Shown here: positions 20,038 through 30,700 of the stretch, in pieces
How the letters are laid out: every line of letters begins with the position of its first letter
How positions within the stretch are numbered: the stretch's first letter is position 1
Assembly: GCA_933822405.4 (NCBI GenBank)
Contig: CAKOGP040002313.1
Span: 710,916 to 774,915, forward strand
Origin: Cylindrotheca closterium
Lineage: Eukaryota; Bacillariophyta; Bacillariophyceae; Bacillariales; Bacillariaceae
Reading direction: 5' to 3'
Length of the DNA stretch: 64,000 nucleotides
Translations under genes and position numbers: made by a program
Notes under the pieces: generated by a model
The model's database searches: none
The model's input: only the letters and a program-made list of their open reading frames with translations
What the model was told of the DNA's origin: nothing

Positions 20038-21324
20038 TTAGGCAAGTGTCTCATCCATGAACTTCTTGAAAGCGTCAACAGTGCGGACTTCAGATTCGTA
20101 CTTGACAGCAGTTCCGTCAGGTTTGATGACGTTGACGGTGGGGAAGGACTTGGTGTTCAAGTTTTCTTGGACGAAATCTCTCTCTTCATCACCACGGAAG
20201 CTGTAGATATCAACGTCGCCACCGACTTCCTCGGCGAACTTTTCGAATTCTTCTTCCATCTTTTGGGAGAATTGGCACCAAGGAGCGTAGACAACCATGA
20301 CAGATGGCTTTCCAGAACTTTTCACTTCGATGGCAGCATCAGTGGTCTCAAGCTTCTTGACCTTTGAGCTATCGGTCTCCCACAAATCACGGTCCCAAGT
20401 CTTCTCAGCACCATCAACGTGGATACCGCATTCGGTCTTGGTGGAACCATCAGCGTTGGCCAAACCGACGAAACGTCCCTTACGCTCAGAGGCATAGTCG
20501 AGCCATGCGGTCTTGTCTCCCTCGAACTTGAGGTCAACGAACTTGGTGGATCCGTCTTCTGGGATTGGGATGGTGTCCTTGGCATCACCAATAGATGGGT
20601 ATCCCTTGGCGTGCAATGGGTGGTGGGGAACGTTGTACTTGGCGATGTAGTCGAAAGTATCTTCCAAAGTCCAGTAGGCGATTGGGTTGCACTTGGCAAG
20701 TCCTCCACCAATGGGGGCGTTTTCGAATTGATCGATCCAAGCACGTTCGAATCCTTGCCATCTGGTGCGTCCGTTGATCATGCAGTTGGTGTTGAGAGTC
20801 TTGAGTCCTCTTTGGAAGGGTTCGACCTTGCAAACACGGTCGTATTCTTCGATGTTCTCCTTCCAGAGATCGGCTCCGTAACGCTTGTCGTAAGCAGCCT
20901 TGTCTCCAACTGGGATTCCCTCAGCACAGAAAACTTCGGCTTTGAACTTGTAGAACTCTTCGATTTCCTTCAAGAATTCCATGGTTTCAGGGAAAAGGTG
21001 GAAGGTATCAACAACCATGACCTTGCACTTTCCGTCCTCGAGGTAACCAAGGCGGTGCAAAAGGTGGGTGATAACGACATCACCAGCAATCATAGCATTG
21101 GGAAAGACAGCTCCTTCGTAGTTCTCGCAAGCGATCTTAAGAGCAAACATGGCTTGTTCCTCCAAATGCTTCAATCGCATTTCCTTGGATTCAGCAATGA
21201 ATTGTTCTTGGTCGAATTGCTCTTCGGCCATGTTCAAGCCAGATGACTTGAAGGAGATGGGACTGGGCGCGAAGGCCGAGGCAGTAGCAGCCATGGCTGC
21301 GGCAAGAACGAAAGAAAGCTTCAT
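20038..21324 (-). CDS. APR: Plastid APS reductase, iron-sulfur-free type, with thioredoxin domain
   Basis: Reduces adenylyl sulfate to sulfite in plastid sulfate assimilation. An intronless frame of 428 residues from ATG 21324. The start is a signal peptide ending ATASAFAPS, the canonical diatom plastid motif. The reductase domain shows VVDTFHLFPET, CKVEPFQRGL, HPLHAKGYPSIG and the catalytic Cys in TECGIHVDG. The Cys pairs that bind the 4Fe-4S cluster in plant APR are absent: one Cys remains in DRVCKVEP, and the SIG motif is followed by DAKDT. This fits the APR-B type known from Physcomitrella and algae. The C-terminal thioredoxin domain (~320-428) has WCQFS instead of WCxxC, so it is monothiol. 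Strong codon bias suggests high expression. Confidence 0.94.
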   Translation of the reverse strand: MKLSFVLAAAMAATASAFAPSPISFKSSGLNMAEEQFDQEQFIAESKEMRLKHLEEQAMFALKIACENYEGAVFPNAMIAGDVVITHLLHRLGYLEDGKCKVMVVDTFHLFPETMEFLKEIEEFYKFKAEVFCAEGIPVGDKAAYDKRYGADLWKENIEEYDRVCKVEPFQRGLKTLNTNCMINGRTRWQGFERAWIDQFENAPIGGGLAKCNPIAYWTLEDTFDYIAKYNVPHHPLHAKGYPSIGDAKDTIPIPEDGSTKFVDLKFEGDKTAWLDYASERKGRFVGLANADGSTKTECGIHVDGAEKTWDRDLWETDSSKVKKLETTDAAIEVKSSGKPSVMVVYAPWCQFSQKMEEEFEKFAEEVGGDVDIYSFRGDEERDFVQENLNTKSFPTVNVIKPDGTAVKYESEVRTVDAFKKFMDETLA

Positions 21325-21672
21325 GTTGTCGTTTCACGAATTTGTGCGGCCTGTAAATGACGAAAGATATTTTATTGGCGTCGAATGAGGGAATGAATCT
21401 ACGTACGTCAAGTGGCGGAGAAAGAGGTCTTTTTTTGGAGTGTCATCTTTCTTTTTTGTAGTTTTATTCATTCTGATTTGATACCAAAACCTTGTAAAAA
21501 CAGAATTCTCGTTCGCGTGGTGAGGGAAGAGGTCTATTGATTGGACGAGAGGTCGTAATGTCTGCTTCCTTTTCGCGCCGCATGCTAAAAAGTCCAATAA
21601 AAACTTTTATTCATTACAGATTTAAAAAATGATGAAAATATCTTTTTTCCCAAATTCTTTTTCATAATTGTC

Positions 21673-22401
21673 TTACCCAAAACACTCACGCTTCCTCCCT
21701 CGTAGTCGTACCTGTTCCAATCTCTGAAGAGTGCTGTGGGAATGCTTTTTCGTCTGGACAGCAGCAACCTCCTCATATATTTTCAAAACGTTGTCAAAGA
21801 AATCTTCAGGCAATTCTGGATGAGTTGACTGTAGTGCTCGTTCTAGCACATATAGATCCACTGCTTGTTCCTCGACACTTGACGTAGACTTCGCCAAGCC
21901 AAAATCAATGAGAATTAACTCTTGACCTTCCATCAGCACATTGGATGTAGTGAGGTCGCCATGAATTACTCCTAGATTGTGTAAACGAGCAATCAACGTG
22001 CCGAGGTTCTGAAACAAATTTTTGTAGTCGACTTCAGTGCTGTCGGAAATTACAGCATCTCGAAGATACTGTTTGAGTGTGGGACCATCCAAGCATTCCA
22101 TGTATAATATATTTCGTTCCACTCGAATAACCTTTGGAACTCTTATTTCCGACTTCTTTGCGCATTTCTCAAGCACTCTAGCTTCCGATCGTGTCCGGCT
22201 TTTAATCAATCGTTCGTCTAGGTCAGGATGCCGATATGATTTTGGGAACCTTTCCTTGCATATTAAGGAATCGTTGTTGTCGAACGGAGGAACCTTCCAT
22301 ATCCTTGCTTCAGCTCCTTGTGTAATCAGAGTCCATTGATCCCTTGGCGGTGGAGCGAAACTTCGCTCCTTTGATTCCGTCTTTGCTTCTGTAGATTCCA
22401 T
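21673..22401 (-). CDS. BUD32: Bud32/PRPK-type kinase of the KEOPS complex
   Basis: An atypical small kinase/ATPase that supports threonylcarbamoyl-adenosine (t6A37) formation on tRNAs that read ANN codons. The frame opens at TTG 22506, but ATG 22401 gives 242 residues, near the family length. Motifs: QGAEARIWK in place of the glycine loop, ICKERFPKSYRHPDLD, the catalytic IHGDLTTSNVL, and IDFGLAK. The C-terminus RLRGRKRECFG is the conserved basic tail of the family. No intron. The gene is divergent from the uridine kinase gene. The family is clear; complex membership is by homology. Confidence 0.93.
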   Translation of the reverse strand: MESTEAKTESKERSFAPPPRDQWTLITQGAEARIWKVPPFDNNDSLICKERFPKSYRHPDLDERLIKSRTRSEARVLEKCAKKSEIRVPKVIRVERNILYMECLDGPTLKQYLRDAVISDSTEVDYKNLFQNLGTLIARLHNLGVIHGDLTTSNVLMEGQELILIDFGLAKSTSSVEEQAVDLYVLERALQSTHPELPEDFFDNVLKIYEEVAAVQTKKHSHSTLQRLEQVRLRGRKRECFG

Positions 22402-22630
22402 AGGAGTTCGACGCCTGTTACAATTCGGGTTGGTCAGCTGACAAATCGATTGTGCTTGATTGATAATTCTTGATTGATTGATTGATTGATTACTTGACGT
22501 AGTCAATCTGCTTTTACGAAATTATGTTTTCAGTTTGTTGAGTGTTGTTGTCCCCCTTTTTTGCATGAAATCCTACATTCTTTTGTCATCGCCTCCCCCC
22601 AATTGTATCTTTGCCTTCATTCACTGTTCA

Positions 22631-23658
22631 ATGACGGACGACATCCACATACCGGTATCTGTGAATTTGAAATTCGGGTTCAAAACCAAGGCAGAAAGCA
22701 TGTCACTCCATCAAGTCTCGAGAACCATGACGAAACCAATAATACTCGGAATTGCTGGAGGAACTGGAGCAGGGAAAACCACACTTGCAAAAGCAGGTAA
22801 AGATCACGATATCTTGCGAAGTAAAGCATTGCGATTCGATTGTTCTGACCTCTCTGGTTTCTCGTGACACATATAGTCTTTCGAGCTGTTGGAGGATCCA
22901 AAAATGCGGTCTATTTGACTCACGATCACTATTACCGAGACATTTCTCATAAGACGATGGAGGAGCGCTCGAAGACAAACTTTGATCATCCGGATAGCTT
23001 GGAGACTGACATGCTGGTAAAGCATGTGCAACAGTTGAAGAGGGGACACACTGCCGAATTGCCAAATTATGATTTTTCGACCCACTGTCGAACAGCTGTG
23101 AAGACTCTTGTTCATCCAAAAAGCGTCATCATTGTGGAAGGTATTCTTTTGTTCACAAGTTTAGAGCTGTGCAATGAAATGGACATGAAAATTTTTGTGG
23201 TACGACTTGTGTTGGATCATGTACAACAAACGATCGCTCACAAAACTCTCACAACTCGGTTTTCCCAATCAGGATGCTGACAATGATACCAGAGTGCTAA
23301 GACGGATAGGTCGTGATACTGTTGAACGGGGTAGAACACTGGAATCCATCATGACTCAATATACGCGGCATGTGAAACCGATGCATGGACAGTGGGTGGA
23401 ACCATCGAAAACAAGAGCGTAAGCAATGCACTTTACTTGTTTTTTCTTCACCTTGTGTCCTTGGCCGTGTACCTTACACATTCTTCTTGTGCGTTCTGCT
23501 TTAGTGATATCATTGTGAATTCGGAAACAGGACACAGCTTAGATATTGCCATAAAAATGATATCCGATCACCTTCTGGTGGCAAGTGGAATCTTGAGGAA
23601 TGATACTGCCAAGGGTGAAGATAATGAGCAAAATGAAGCAAAGGACGCCATCGAGTAA
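22631..23658 (+). CDS. Uridine kinase
   Basis: Phosphorylates uridine or cytidine in pyrimidine salvage. Four exons (22631-22796, 22877-23199, 23273-23418, 23505-23658) with introns of 80, 73 and 86 bp give 262 residues. The P-loop is [12 protein letters not shown]. It is followed by THDHYYRD and [13 protein letters not shown], the IIVEGILLF strand, and, across the third junction, [31 protein letters not shown]...[11 protein letters not shown] ends the kinase fold. No uracil phosphoribosyltransferase domain follows, unlike the bifunctional plant enzymes. The start is uncertain: in-frame ATGs at 22565 and 22700 are alternatives, and conserved sequence begins only about 37 residues in. Confidence 0.88.
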
Positions 23659-23697
23659 TGCTACTCTTTTTGAACGTTGAGACCAGTCGTTTTGATG

Positions 23698-24401
23698 TTA
23701 TGATACTTGATATCGTTCCATTAGTTGCTGTATCGAGTACACTGCACCAAAGTCGCTGCCTTCATTTTTGGCATTGGATTGCGACTCTTCTTCTGTCACT
23801 GTAAAGAATTTGGAAATATTGTTATTACTCGTCTCTGTTTGTATACATGGATAAGGAGGTGGTTGAGCGTTCCATTCCTTCGTTTCTGGATTAATCATAT
23901 GGGATCGGTCACTAGCGAAGGATTTCAGGAAGAAGGACGCTTCTATAACTCTGCAAACGAGCAGGGGAAGTGTTGGGGATTAGAAGATATGACGCTCCCT
24001 CGAGAGTCTGAGCACAGCACTTACCGAAAGTATGGAAGATAAGTTTGTGTCCATTCGTTCCAATTTGGAAAGACAGCTTTCAGGTAGTCTTTGAGGGAGA
24101 GTTTGTACTGCAAATGACTATCTATATCGAGTACTTTTGTTCCATCTTTCAATGTCTCAAGTAAAATGACATGGTAATCCCAAAATACCGGCTCTAATGG
24201 ACTGGAATTTGCGAGTTGTTGAAACATTGGGACGCATTTTGTTGGATTCGATACGAAAACAACATGATATTGGTGCTCTTCCTTGTTTCCCTCCTGGTGC
24301 GTCATGCGATGAGCCAATCTCCACACATTTTCCTCGCAATAGCAAGGTACTCTCAGATCATGATCACTGTCGGCTTCCACTGCTGTCCGAGCTGCTTCCA
24401 T
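23698..24401 (-). CDS. NTAQ1: Protein N-terminal glutamine amidohydrolase
   Basis: Deamidates N-terminal Gln to Glu in the Arg/N-degron pathway. Two exons (24401-24025 and 23950-23698) with a 74-bp intron give 209 residues. The catalytic Cys lies in CYCEENVW, the His in WDYHVILLE, and the Asp in VLDIDSHL. The C-terminal half carries the invariant NFASDRSHM-like segment (here SFASDRSHM), then PPPYPCIQT and GAVYSIQQL. ATG 24452 in the same frame would add 17 residues; 24401 fits the family's N-terminal length better. The gene is divergent from the ATG11-like gene with about 250 bp between start codons. Confidence 0.92.
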
Positions 24402-24655
24402 CTTCCCTATCGTCAACTTTGAAAATGTTAGACGAAATTCAAAGGGATTCATTCGACTATCGCGACTCAAGTTATTCGGGCAGGTCGATCAGAACAGTTT
24501 CTTCGAAACTTGCGCTTTTGCGAAGGAAGCCCGCAAGAAAATGCATTCACGCTATCAAGGACGAAAACAAGACCCACCTCATCAACATCCCAAATCCACG
24601 CTCTCCCTTTCCAAAACACCATCTAACGCTTCCAAACCATGCACATTTAAGCAAG

Positions 24656-27294
24656 ATGGCTTCTATACCGTCCAGTACTTTATCTCAGTCGATTACAATT
24701 CGAGTCCTTGCGGCAAGCACAGGTGTATGCTATAGAATCTCGCTGCACCCGTCACAGCTCGCGTAAGTATGCAGGTTTCAAGTTTTGCATTTTCCCCAAG
24801 TCTAGTACATCTCTGTGAGGTTCAGAAGAACTGGTTGGGCAGGGATTTTGCGAAGCGTCGGTATTATGGTTGACTTGCAGCAATCCAGCATTGCTAACTG
24901 ATTTTTGCATTTTTGTTCTTTTCTTCTTTGGATCATCACAGTGTTGCTACGATTCGGGGTCACCTAGCCGCAGCTGTCCCTACGTCAGACCAGATTCTAC
25001 TGCTTGGACCCCCTTACAAAGTCCCCAGAGACTCAACATTACAATCAGAAGAAGTGCTCAATTCGCTTCGGCTCGGAGATCAAGAAGATGAACAGCTTCC
25101 TCCTCCACCTACCAACGCAGAACAAGCAAAATCGCAATTTCGATCATTTTTATCGACAACAGAACGCACCGGAGCTCGTCGTCTATTCTTATTTTCGAAG
25201 CAGGCACTATCAGAAAATGCTCCGGATCCAATACCTTGCAATTTGGGTCCCGTAGATTTGATCCTTCCGGCGGAACCACCAGGATCTTCTCCCCTGGATA
25301 TGACGCAGTCGACGATTGCAGCACAACCAATGCACCAAGCACTTGCTGCGTACGAGCGACAATTCATGCTCTACTTGTGTCAGGGACGAGTTCTAGCAGA
25401 TGGTGCTGATATGAGATTGCAGTCGTGTCTTCAATGTGTGCAAGAACAAGCCGTCATTGCTAGAGCGCTTCGTGCTGCTGTTTCGAACCATTCGGATCAT
25501 TTCAATGGGGCGGCGAGAACACGCTCTGAGTTCATGTCTGTGTTTCAAGCGAAAACTTCAGGCCACGCGACCTTGCTACAAAATTTTGACTCAATCTTGA
25601 CGGAACTTGGTTCTGTTTCCTTGAATTCTGCACTGGTTGCTATCGCACGAGGATCTGGGCGAATAATGGAGACTTTGCTCGATACAGTTCCCGTCGAACG
25701 CGAGAAAGCATGGGCCCAGCAGTGCCAAACATCACATGATAGGCTGATTACTTTGTTCACAGAACTAGACACTGCCTTTTCCCAACTTGGATCCCCGTCC
25801 TCTCGTGAAGACGAGACACGTCAAGACCTAGAGGCAGAGCAAGCTGTCCAAACACTGGGAAATGAGATTCAAGAAGTCGCGAGAAAGATCCGTGATCGCC
25901 AAGCACAGCGAGTGGAAAGGTTGACTGGTGACCATGGAAAGGTTGTCAAAATCATCATGGATGCTATAAATGCAGAGGCCCAAGAAGGAAAAGAAGATGA
26001 GGTGCAGAAGGCATTTACTCCTTTGAGGCAACTCGCAAACGATTCAAAGGATATAATCCCAGAAATGATGGAAGATGACAAAGTGATGAAGGAATTGCTT
26101 CTAAAAGTGGCGGCCGCGAAAACTAATGCAATGAAGCGAATGAAAGTGAGACTACGAGAAGTCAGCGTTGCACAGTCGTCAATTCAGCGCGTACTTTCTA
26201 GCGTTGGAGTGCTTAAATCTGCGTTGTCGCAGCAATCTGACAACATGTTGCATCTTGAACATGTAGCGGAGCTATCTACTTCATACAGGGACTTTCTGGC
26301 CGAACTTCGACGGAGAAAAGCCTACTGCCAGGCTGTCTCGTCCAATTCCTCCGCAATGATGGAGCGGCTAGCAGTAATGAGGTCCGATGAAGTGAAAGCG
26401 CGCGAAAAGTTTCTAAGAGGGCCTGGACGGCACCTAATGCCACCGTTCTTTGAGATTTTTGTTCCAACACTGGCAACCCCGCCCCCCCTTTTCACTCCTC
26501 AAATGCCATCATTGGTTGAAATGGATACTTTGCCTGATGTTGGCCCGGCGGAGGTGACAAACACAATGATCCAGGGTGCGGCTGATACAGGTGTGAGTAG
26601 TGCATCCACGCTGACAACCGAGAGTCAGGCAGTACAGGCTACCAAGGTGTCTGTTGGGGAAGGAATCGACGAATCAATGGCATTGGCACAACGACAGGAT
26701 CAGGTGATAGTCAGTGCTGCCAACTCTGGCAACGGAGATGTAATCATGGATTCCGCGCTTCCAGACACGGAGACTGCCGACCTGAAGACGTTGGCATATG
26801 AAAACGCTGTGCTGCGCCAAGCTTTGGAAAGAATGGGCAGCAAAGCTCCCCAGTCATACATCGAAGAGGCAAAAGTAGAAAGTGCTGAGGCAGCAAAGAT
26901 AGCTGCTCTGGAACAAGAGCTTGAAAGGCTGAAAGTCGGAAAGAAAACAGTCGAAAGTGAGCTCGCTGCAACAAAAAGTGCTAAACCAGTCGGCGACAGC
27001 AGTGACAAGATTAGCCATTCGAGTTTTGATATTGGGGATGTCGGTCTCTTCATGCCAACTGGACGAGGATCAGGAAACAAACGAATCTACCTTGCATTCC
27101 ACACCAATTGCCCCCACCGATACCTCTCTACAGACAACATTAAGGGCAATCCCGATTTTGTTTTGGGTCGTATAGTGTACCAAGAGGAGCTTGTTGCTGG
27201 AGGTATGGGCACTGATGCTAACCCGTACGGTCTCCACGTGGGAACGCAGTTTTGGGTGCTGACTGTAGAAGTTCTGAAGTCGTCTCCAAAATAG
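24656..27294 (+). CDS. ATG11: ATG11/FIP200-like autophagy scaffold
   Basis: A scaffold linking the Atg1/ULK kinase complex to selective-autophagy receptors. Exon 1 (24656-24762) and exon 2 (24942-27294), joined over a 179-bp intron, give 819 residues. The N-terminus is a ubiquitin-like fold (ITIRVLAAS...TSDQILLLGPPYKV) as in plant ATG11 and FIP200. The middle is largely helical, with the ATG11-family segment EKFLRGPGRHLMPPFFEIFVP near residue ~510. A coiled coil (ENAVLRQALERMG, ALEQELERLKVGKKTVESEL) precedes the C-terminal claw domain (DVGLFMPTGRG, YLAFHTNCPHRYL, VLGRIVYQEEL). The protein is shorter than FIP200 or plant ATG11 (>1100 residues). The assignment rests on domain order and the claw. 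Confidence 0.85.
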
Positions 27295-27669
27295 AGAAAT
27301 TACTTTCATCTCTGAATATATAAACCAATAATAGATTTCCTGAACATCATGTTGCTTGTAATTTACAGCTGGCAATTGAACCGGGTTGTCGCGCGCCATT
27401 GCTCTAAAAACCGTTTTTAACACTCTAGCGAGAAGCAAAGCCAAGATTCGATGAAAATCATTGGTCCTTTGAGGCGACAACAAAATCCCTCCGCCACTTG
27501 AAACAGTCAATAGCAGTTTTGAATCAAACTCCATTCCAAGTACTGATTGGCCAGTAATTGCAGGTTTGACTTGGCTTTGCCGTAAGCCTCGTGCTGTTTC
27601 ACCGAATTTAGAATTCGCAACGGGACGAAAACAGTTCGTTTCTTGGCAGACCGTGAAACAAAATAGATT
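27295..27669. other. Intergenic, no features seen
   Basis: The 3' flank of the ATG11-like gene and the promoter of the membrane-protein gene. Nothing recognisable. Confidence 0.4.
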
Positions 27670-28801
27670 ATGTCACAGCAAAATGATGCTGCAACATCAC
27701 CATTTCGGCGATCATTGAACCGGATACGGAGAAGACGGCCGAGGTAAGTGTCGAATTGACGAGAAGCTAAAATGCTTTGCAGCCCAGCCTGTCTCTTTTA
27801 AAAGTCTGGTTGCATTTTACTCAAAACCTGCAGATCTGCGCCTCCAGGACCACGGGTACTACTACTTGAACATCACTATCAATTTGACAAAGAACGAAAA
27901 GAGATTTTGCCCGGTGTAAAGAAGCACGACGACGATTTTGCCAGAGATAGTCACGACTTTTTCAATCTCATCGTATTGATTCCCATAATTGGTCAGTACT
28001 ATTGACTGACTCTTGGTTCTGATTTTTGTTGCATTTCCTTCATTCTGACGATGTTCCTCCCTGAATCTTGATACTGAAGCCCTCAATTGCATGAACTGGA
28101 ACTGGGATAAGATTTTCAGACATGTTAGTGGTGCGGCAAAGAAGAAGGAAAAGCTTTTGGATTCTTGGACAGGAGAGTGGTTTGATGCCTTTCTCTTTGC
28201 AACTACGCTCTACTTCCTTATAGATCTGATATGGATCTTGATTGTTCCGAAATGCGTTAAGAGCCCTTCAACAATTGTGCAACATCACATTTTTACCATG
28301 ATGTATATCCTGATTCCATATTATCAGCTTGACAAACGATGGGCAATGGGTGCATGTATGAGTTCAGAGGTGAGTTTTGGAAGAGAATCTTCTACTGTAG
28401 TTCGGTTTTTGACTAGTTCCCACTGAATTCTTTCGTAGATCAACACATGGTTCTTGATAGCAAGAAGAGTCTTTAACAAAGAGGGGTTTCCACCGTGGAT
28501 AATTGATTTGAGCGTCGTTTCCATCAGGATCAAGCTAATATCGATCTTGTTCTATATAACATGGATTGGTATACGATGCGTCCTATTTCCGGCAATCCTT
28601 GTTTATTTATTCAAACTATGGATGACGGAATCCGAAAAGGTGGCTTCACTGTGGAACAAGGAAATGATACCTCCGTTGATGCAATCGATCTTCTGCATTT
28701 TCAATTTCAAGTGGACATTCGATCTAATTCGTTCCAAATTCCGGTACCATAGGAGAAAAGCGCGACATAGACGACAAGGCTCATCAACAAGAGCTTCATG
28801 A
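27670..28801 (+). CDS. TLC-domain-like polytopic membrane protein
   Basis: Four exons (27670-27743, 27834-27991, 28080-28369, 28439-28801) with introns of 90, 88 and 69 bp join in phase to 294 residues. The first exon encodes a basic N-terminus (RRSLNRIRRRRPR). About six hydrophobic segments follow (NLIVLIPIIALNC; AFLFATTLYFLIDLIWILIV; FTMMYILIPYY; LISILFYITWIGIRCVLFPAILVYLF; LMQSIFCIFNF). A paired His motif, VQHHIFTMMY, lies at the end of the second segment, as in TRAM/LAG1/CLN8 proteins. The C-terminus is strongly basic. The exon joins are supported by consensus sites and continuous hydrophobic segments. The lipid-related role is inferred only from fold-level similarity. Confidence 0.7.
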
Positions 28802-28842
28802 CGCATAATGTATAAAAAGTCAGGACTGGCTAATGCAAATAT

Positions 28843-30459
28843 TTAGCGTTTTGCTTTAAGTTTTTTCACAATCGTATTGTTGACTGTTTGCCACCTTTTG
28901 ACTTCATCGCCCTTCCGTCTCAATTCCTCCTGTAGCCTTGCTATTTGATCATTTGCTTTTTGGAGCCTGTCTGAGTTTTCATGCTCTTTGGACATCTCCA
29001 TCGGTATCGGTCTTCGCTTTCTACGTAGTGTTCTAGACTCGAGACGCTGTCGGCCAACATCACCCTTGCGTGGGCGGAGAAATGGTATTGCTGTTTGAGA
29101 CAAGTCATCGCCGTCTGTGGAAATATTTTCTGGGTACTTTTGCAATGGAGGGAATAAGTCACTAACTCCCGACCGGCCTTTTGTGCCACTGTATGCCAGG
29201 GTCGAAAACATACCGGATGCTTCCGATTCAGCAGGTTGTTGCATGACGAGGATCGACGTTATTGGATGGTGCTGAGACTCCGATGATAACTTTTCTTGCG
29301 TCGCACTTTTTGCAGCATTCATCGCTGAATTGGACCAGGGGCGAATGGTATGCAGACTGGTTCTAGACTCGATGTCCCAAATACGAACTTCTCCCAGACG
29401 GTCACCACTAATTAAAAATTGCTTTGCATCATCCACGAAAACTGCGAGTGACGATACTGCGTGTTCATGTCCAGTCCATTCTGTTTGATACGCATTTAGT
29501 GACTCGCTATCATCTTGCATTTTTTTGCCGAAGATAGCTTCTTCGTTTACAAGGAATGCCTCTCGTTCCCTCCGTACACGTTTCGACAACCTTGCTCCTT
29601 GAGCTTCCGTCAAATTCATAGCATATGCATTCAAATCAATGGAATATATCGTGCCACGATCCGAGCCAGCGTACAATCTGCTGTCGTGATGACATAAGCT
29701 CTCTACTGGATTTGGAAGTTTGATTTTCGCCAGTGTTGCATTGGAGAACAATTCAACAATGGCAACGTGTCCATCCTTTGCTGCTGAAGCCACTCTGTCG
29801 CCATCTAACACCGCCAGGCAAGTTACTGGAAAATGATGAGCCGACCATGTCTGTAGCGGTACACTTGCTCGTTTTGACTTGCGCGAGTACGTATCCACAA
29901 GATCGACGAACGGGAATAGATGCAACATGCCATCGGCACCCCCTGTAATTACATACTTCCCACACTGACTGAACGACAAGCAAGTACAAGCCCGATAGTG
30001 CGCTTTGAACGTCTTTAAAAGTGTGCCACCAACAGCACTCCAGACGAAACAGGATCCAGAAGCACCCCCACCAATAATGTAATGCCCACATGGCGAGACA
30101 ACCATACCACCTGTGAGTTCGGCCTCTGGCAACCGGCACTTCCAGTGCAGAATCGGAGACGAGGTTGACGATCGAATCGCTAGCATCATGGCATATGTAT
30201 CGCTTTTCCTCGTTGAATTTCCTCCAAACGACAGGACTAGCCTGGAACTGGATGGATTGAACGATTCTGGGAATGGCGATAGCGACGACATTCCAAGAGC
30301 TGATTTTCCCGAAAGATCTGCACTTGCCCTTAAGGATGATAAGATGGAACCAGTCTGGGGACACAATACAGTTAGTGATCCTCCGCCTCCACTTGGTGTT
30401 ACTGATGATGATGGCTTGGTTGTTGTGATACAAACTACTGATTTTGAAGATGACGACAT
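28843..30459 (-). CDS. IPI3: WD40-repeat protein, WDR18/IPI3-like
   Basis: A likely subunit of the Rix1 complex (PELP1-TEX10-WDR18 in animals), which acts in late 60S ribosome maturation. An intronless frame of 538 residues from ATG 30459. WD repeats are recognisable at ELTGGMVVSPCGHYIIGGGASGSCFVW, FKAHYRACTCLSFS...VITGGADGMLHLF, WSAHHFPVTCLAVLDGDRVASAAKDG, and WTGHEHAVSSLAVF...LISGDRLGEVRIWD. The C-terminus is basic and then coiled-coil (ANDQIARLQEELRRKGDEVKRW), as in WDR18. The 3' end is 41 bp from the convergent membrane-protein gene. Confidence 0.82.
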   Translation of the reverse strand: MSSSSKSVVCITTTKPSSSVTPSGGGGSLTVLCPQTGSILSSLRASADLSGKSALGMSSLSPFPESFNPSSSRLVLSFGGNSTRKSDTYAMMLAIRSSTSSPILHWKCRLPEAELTGGMVVSPCGHYIIGGGASGSCFVWSAVGGTLLKTFKAHYRACTCLSFSQCGKYVITGGADGMLHLFPFVDLVDTYSRKSKRASVPLQTWSAHHFPVTCLAVLDGDRVASAAKDGHVAIVELFSNATLAKIKLPNPVESLCHHDSRLYAGSDRGTIYSIDLNAYAMNLTEAQGARLSKRVRREREAFLVNEEAIFGKKMQDDSESLNAYQTEWTGHEHAVSSLAVFVDDAKQFLISGDRLGEVRIWDIESRTSLHTIRPWSNSAMNAAKSATQEKLSSESQHHPITSILVMQQPAESEASGMFSTLAYSGTKGRSGVSDLFPPLQKYPENISTDGDDLSQTAIPFLRPRKGDVGRQRLESRTLRRKRRPIPMEMSKEHENSDRLQKANDQIARLQEELRRKGDEVKRWQTVNNTIVKKLKAKR

Positions 30460-30700
30460 CTTGGTACAGGTACATAGAAACTGTGATGGACAGCATTTTC
30501 AATTTTGGTTCATTTTTTGCGTTCATTGGTTCTCGAAATCGCGAACAACGGACGAACGTTCAGTGTTCAAAAAGAGAACCCCAAACCTTCTTGGTAACTT
30601 TCCTCTGGGAGCACTTCCACGTCGATCGATTCAATCTTACAACAAACTTGTTACTGTGAATAAGCTATTCTATTCATTCGTCAAAGCTTCATCGTCTTGC

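Noticed and set aside
20419..21246. A 275-codon plus-strand open frame opposite APS reductase
   Set aside because: It is an antisense shadow caused by strong codon bias in the reductase gene. It has no motif and an unlikely composition.
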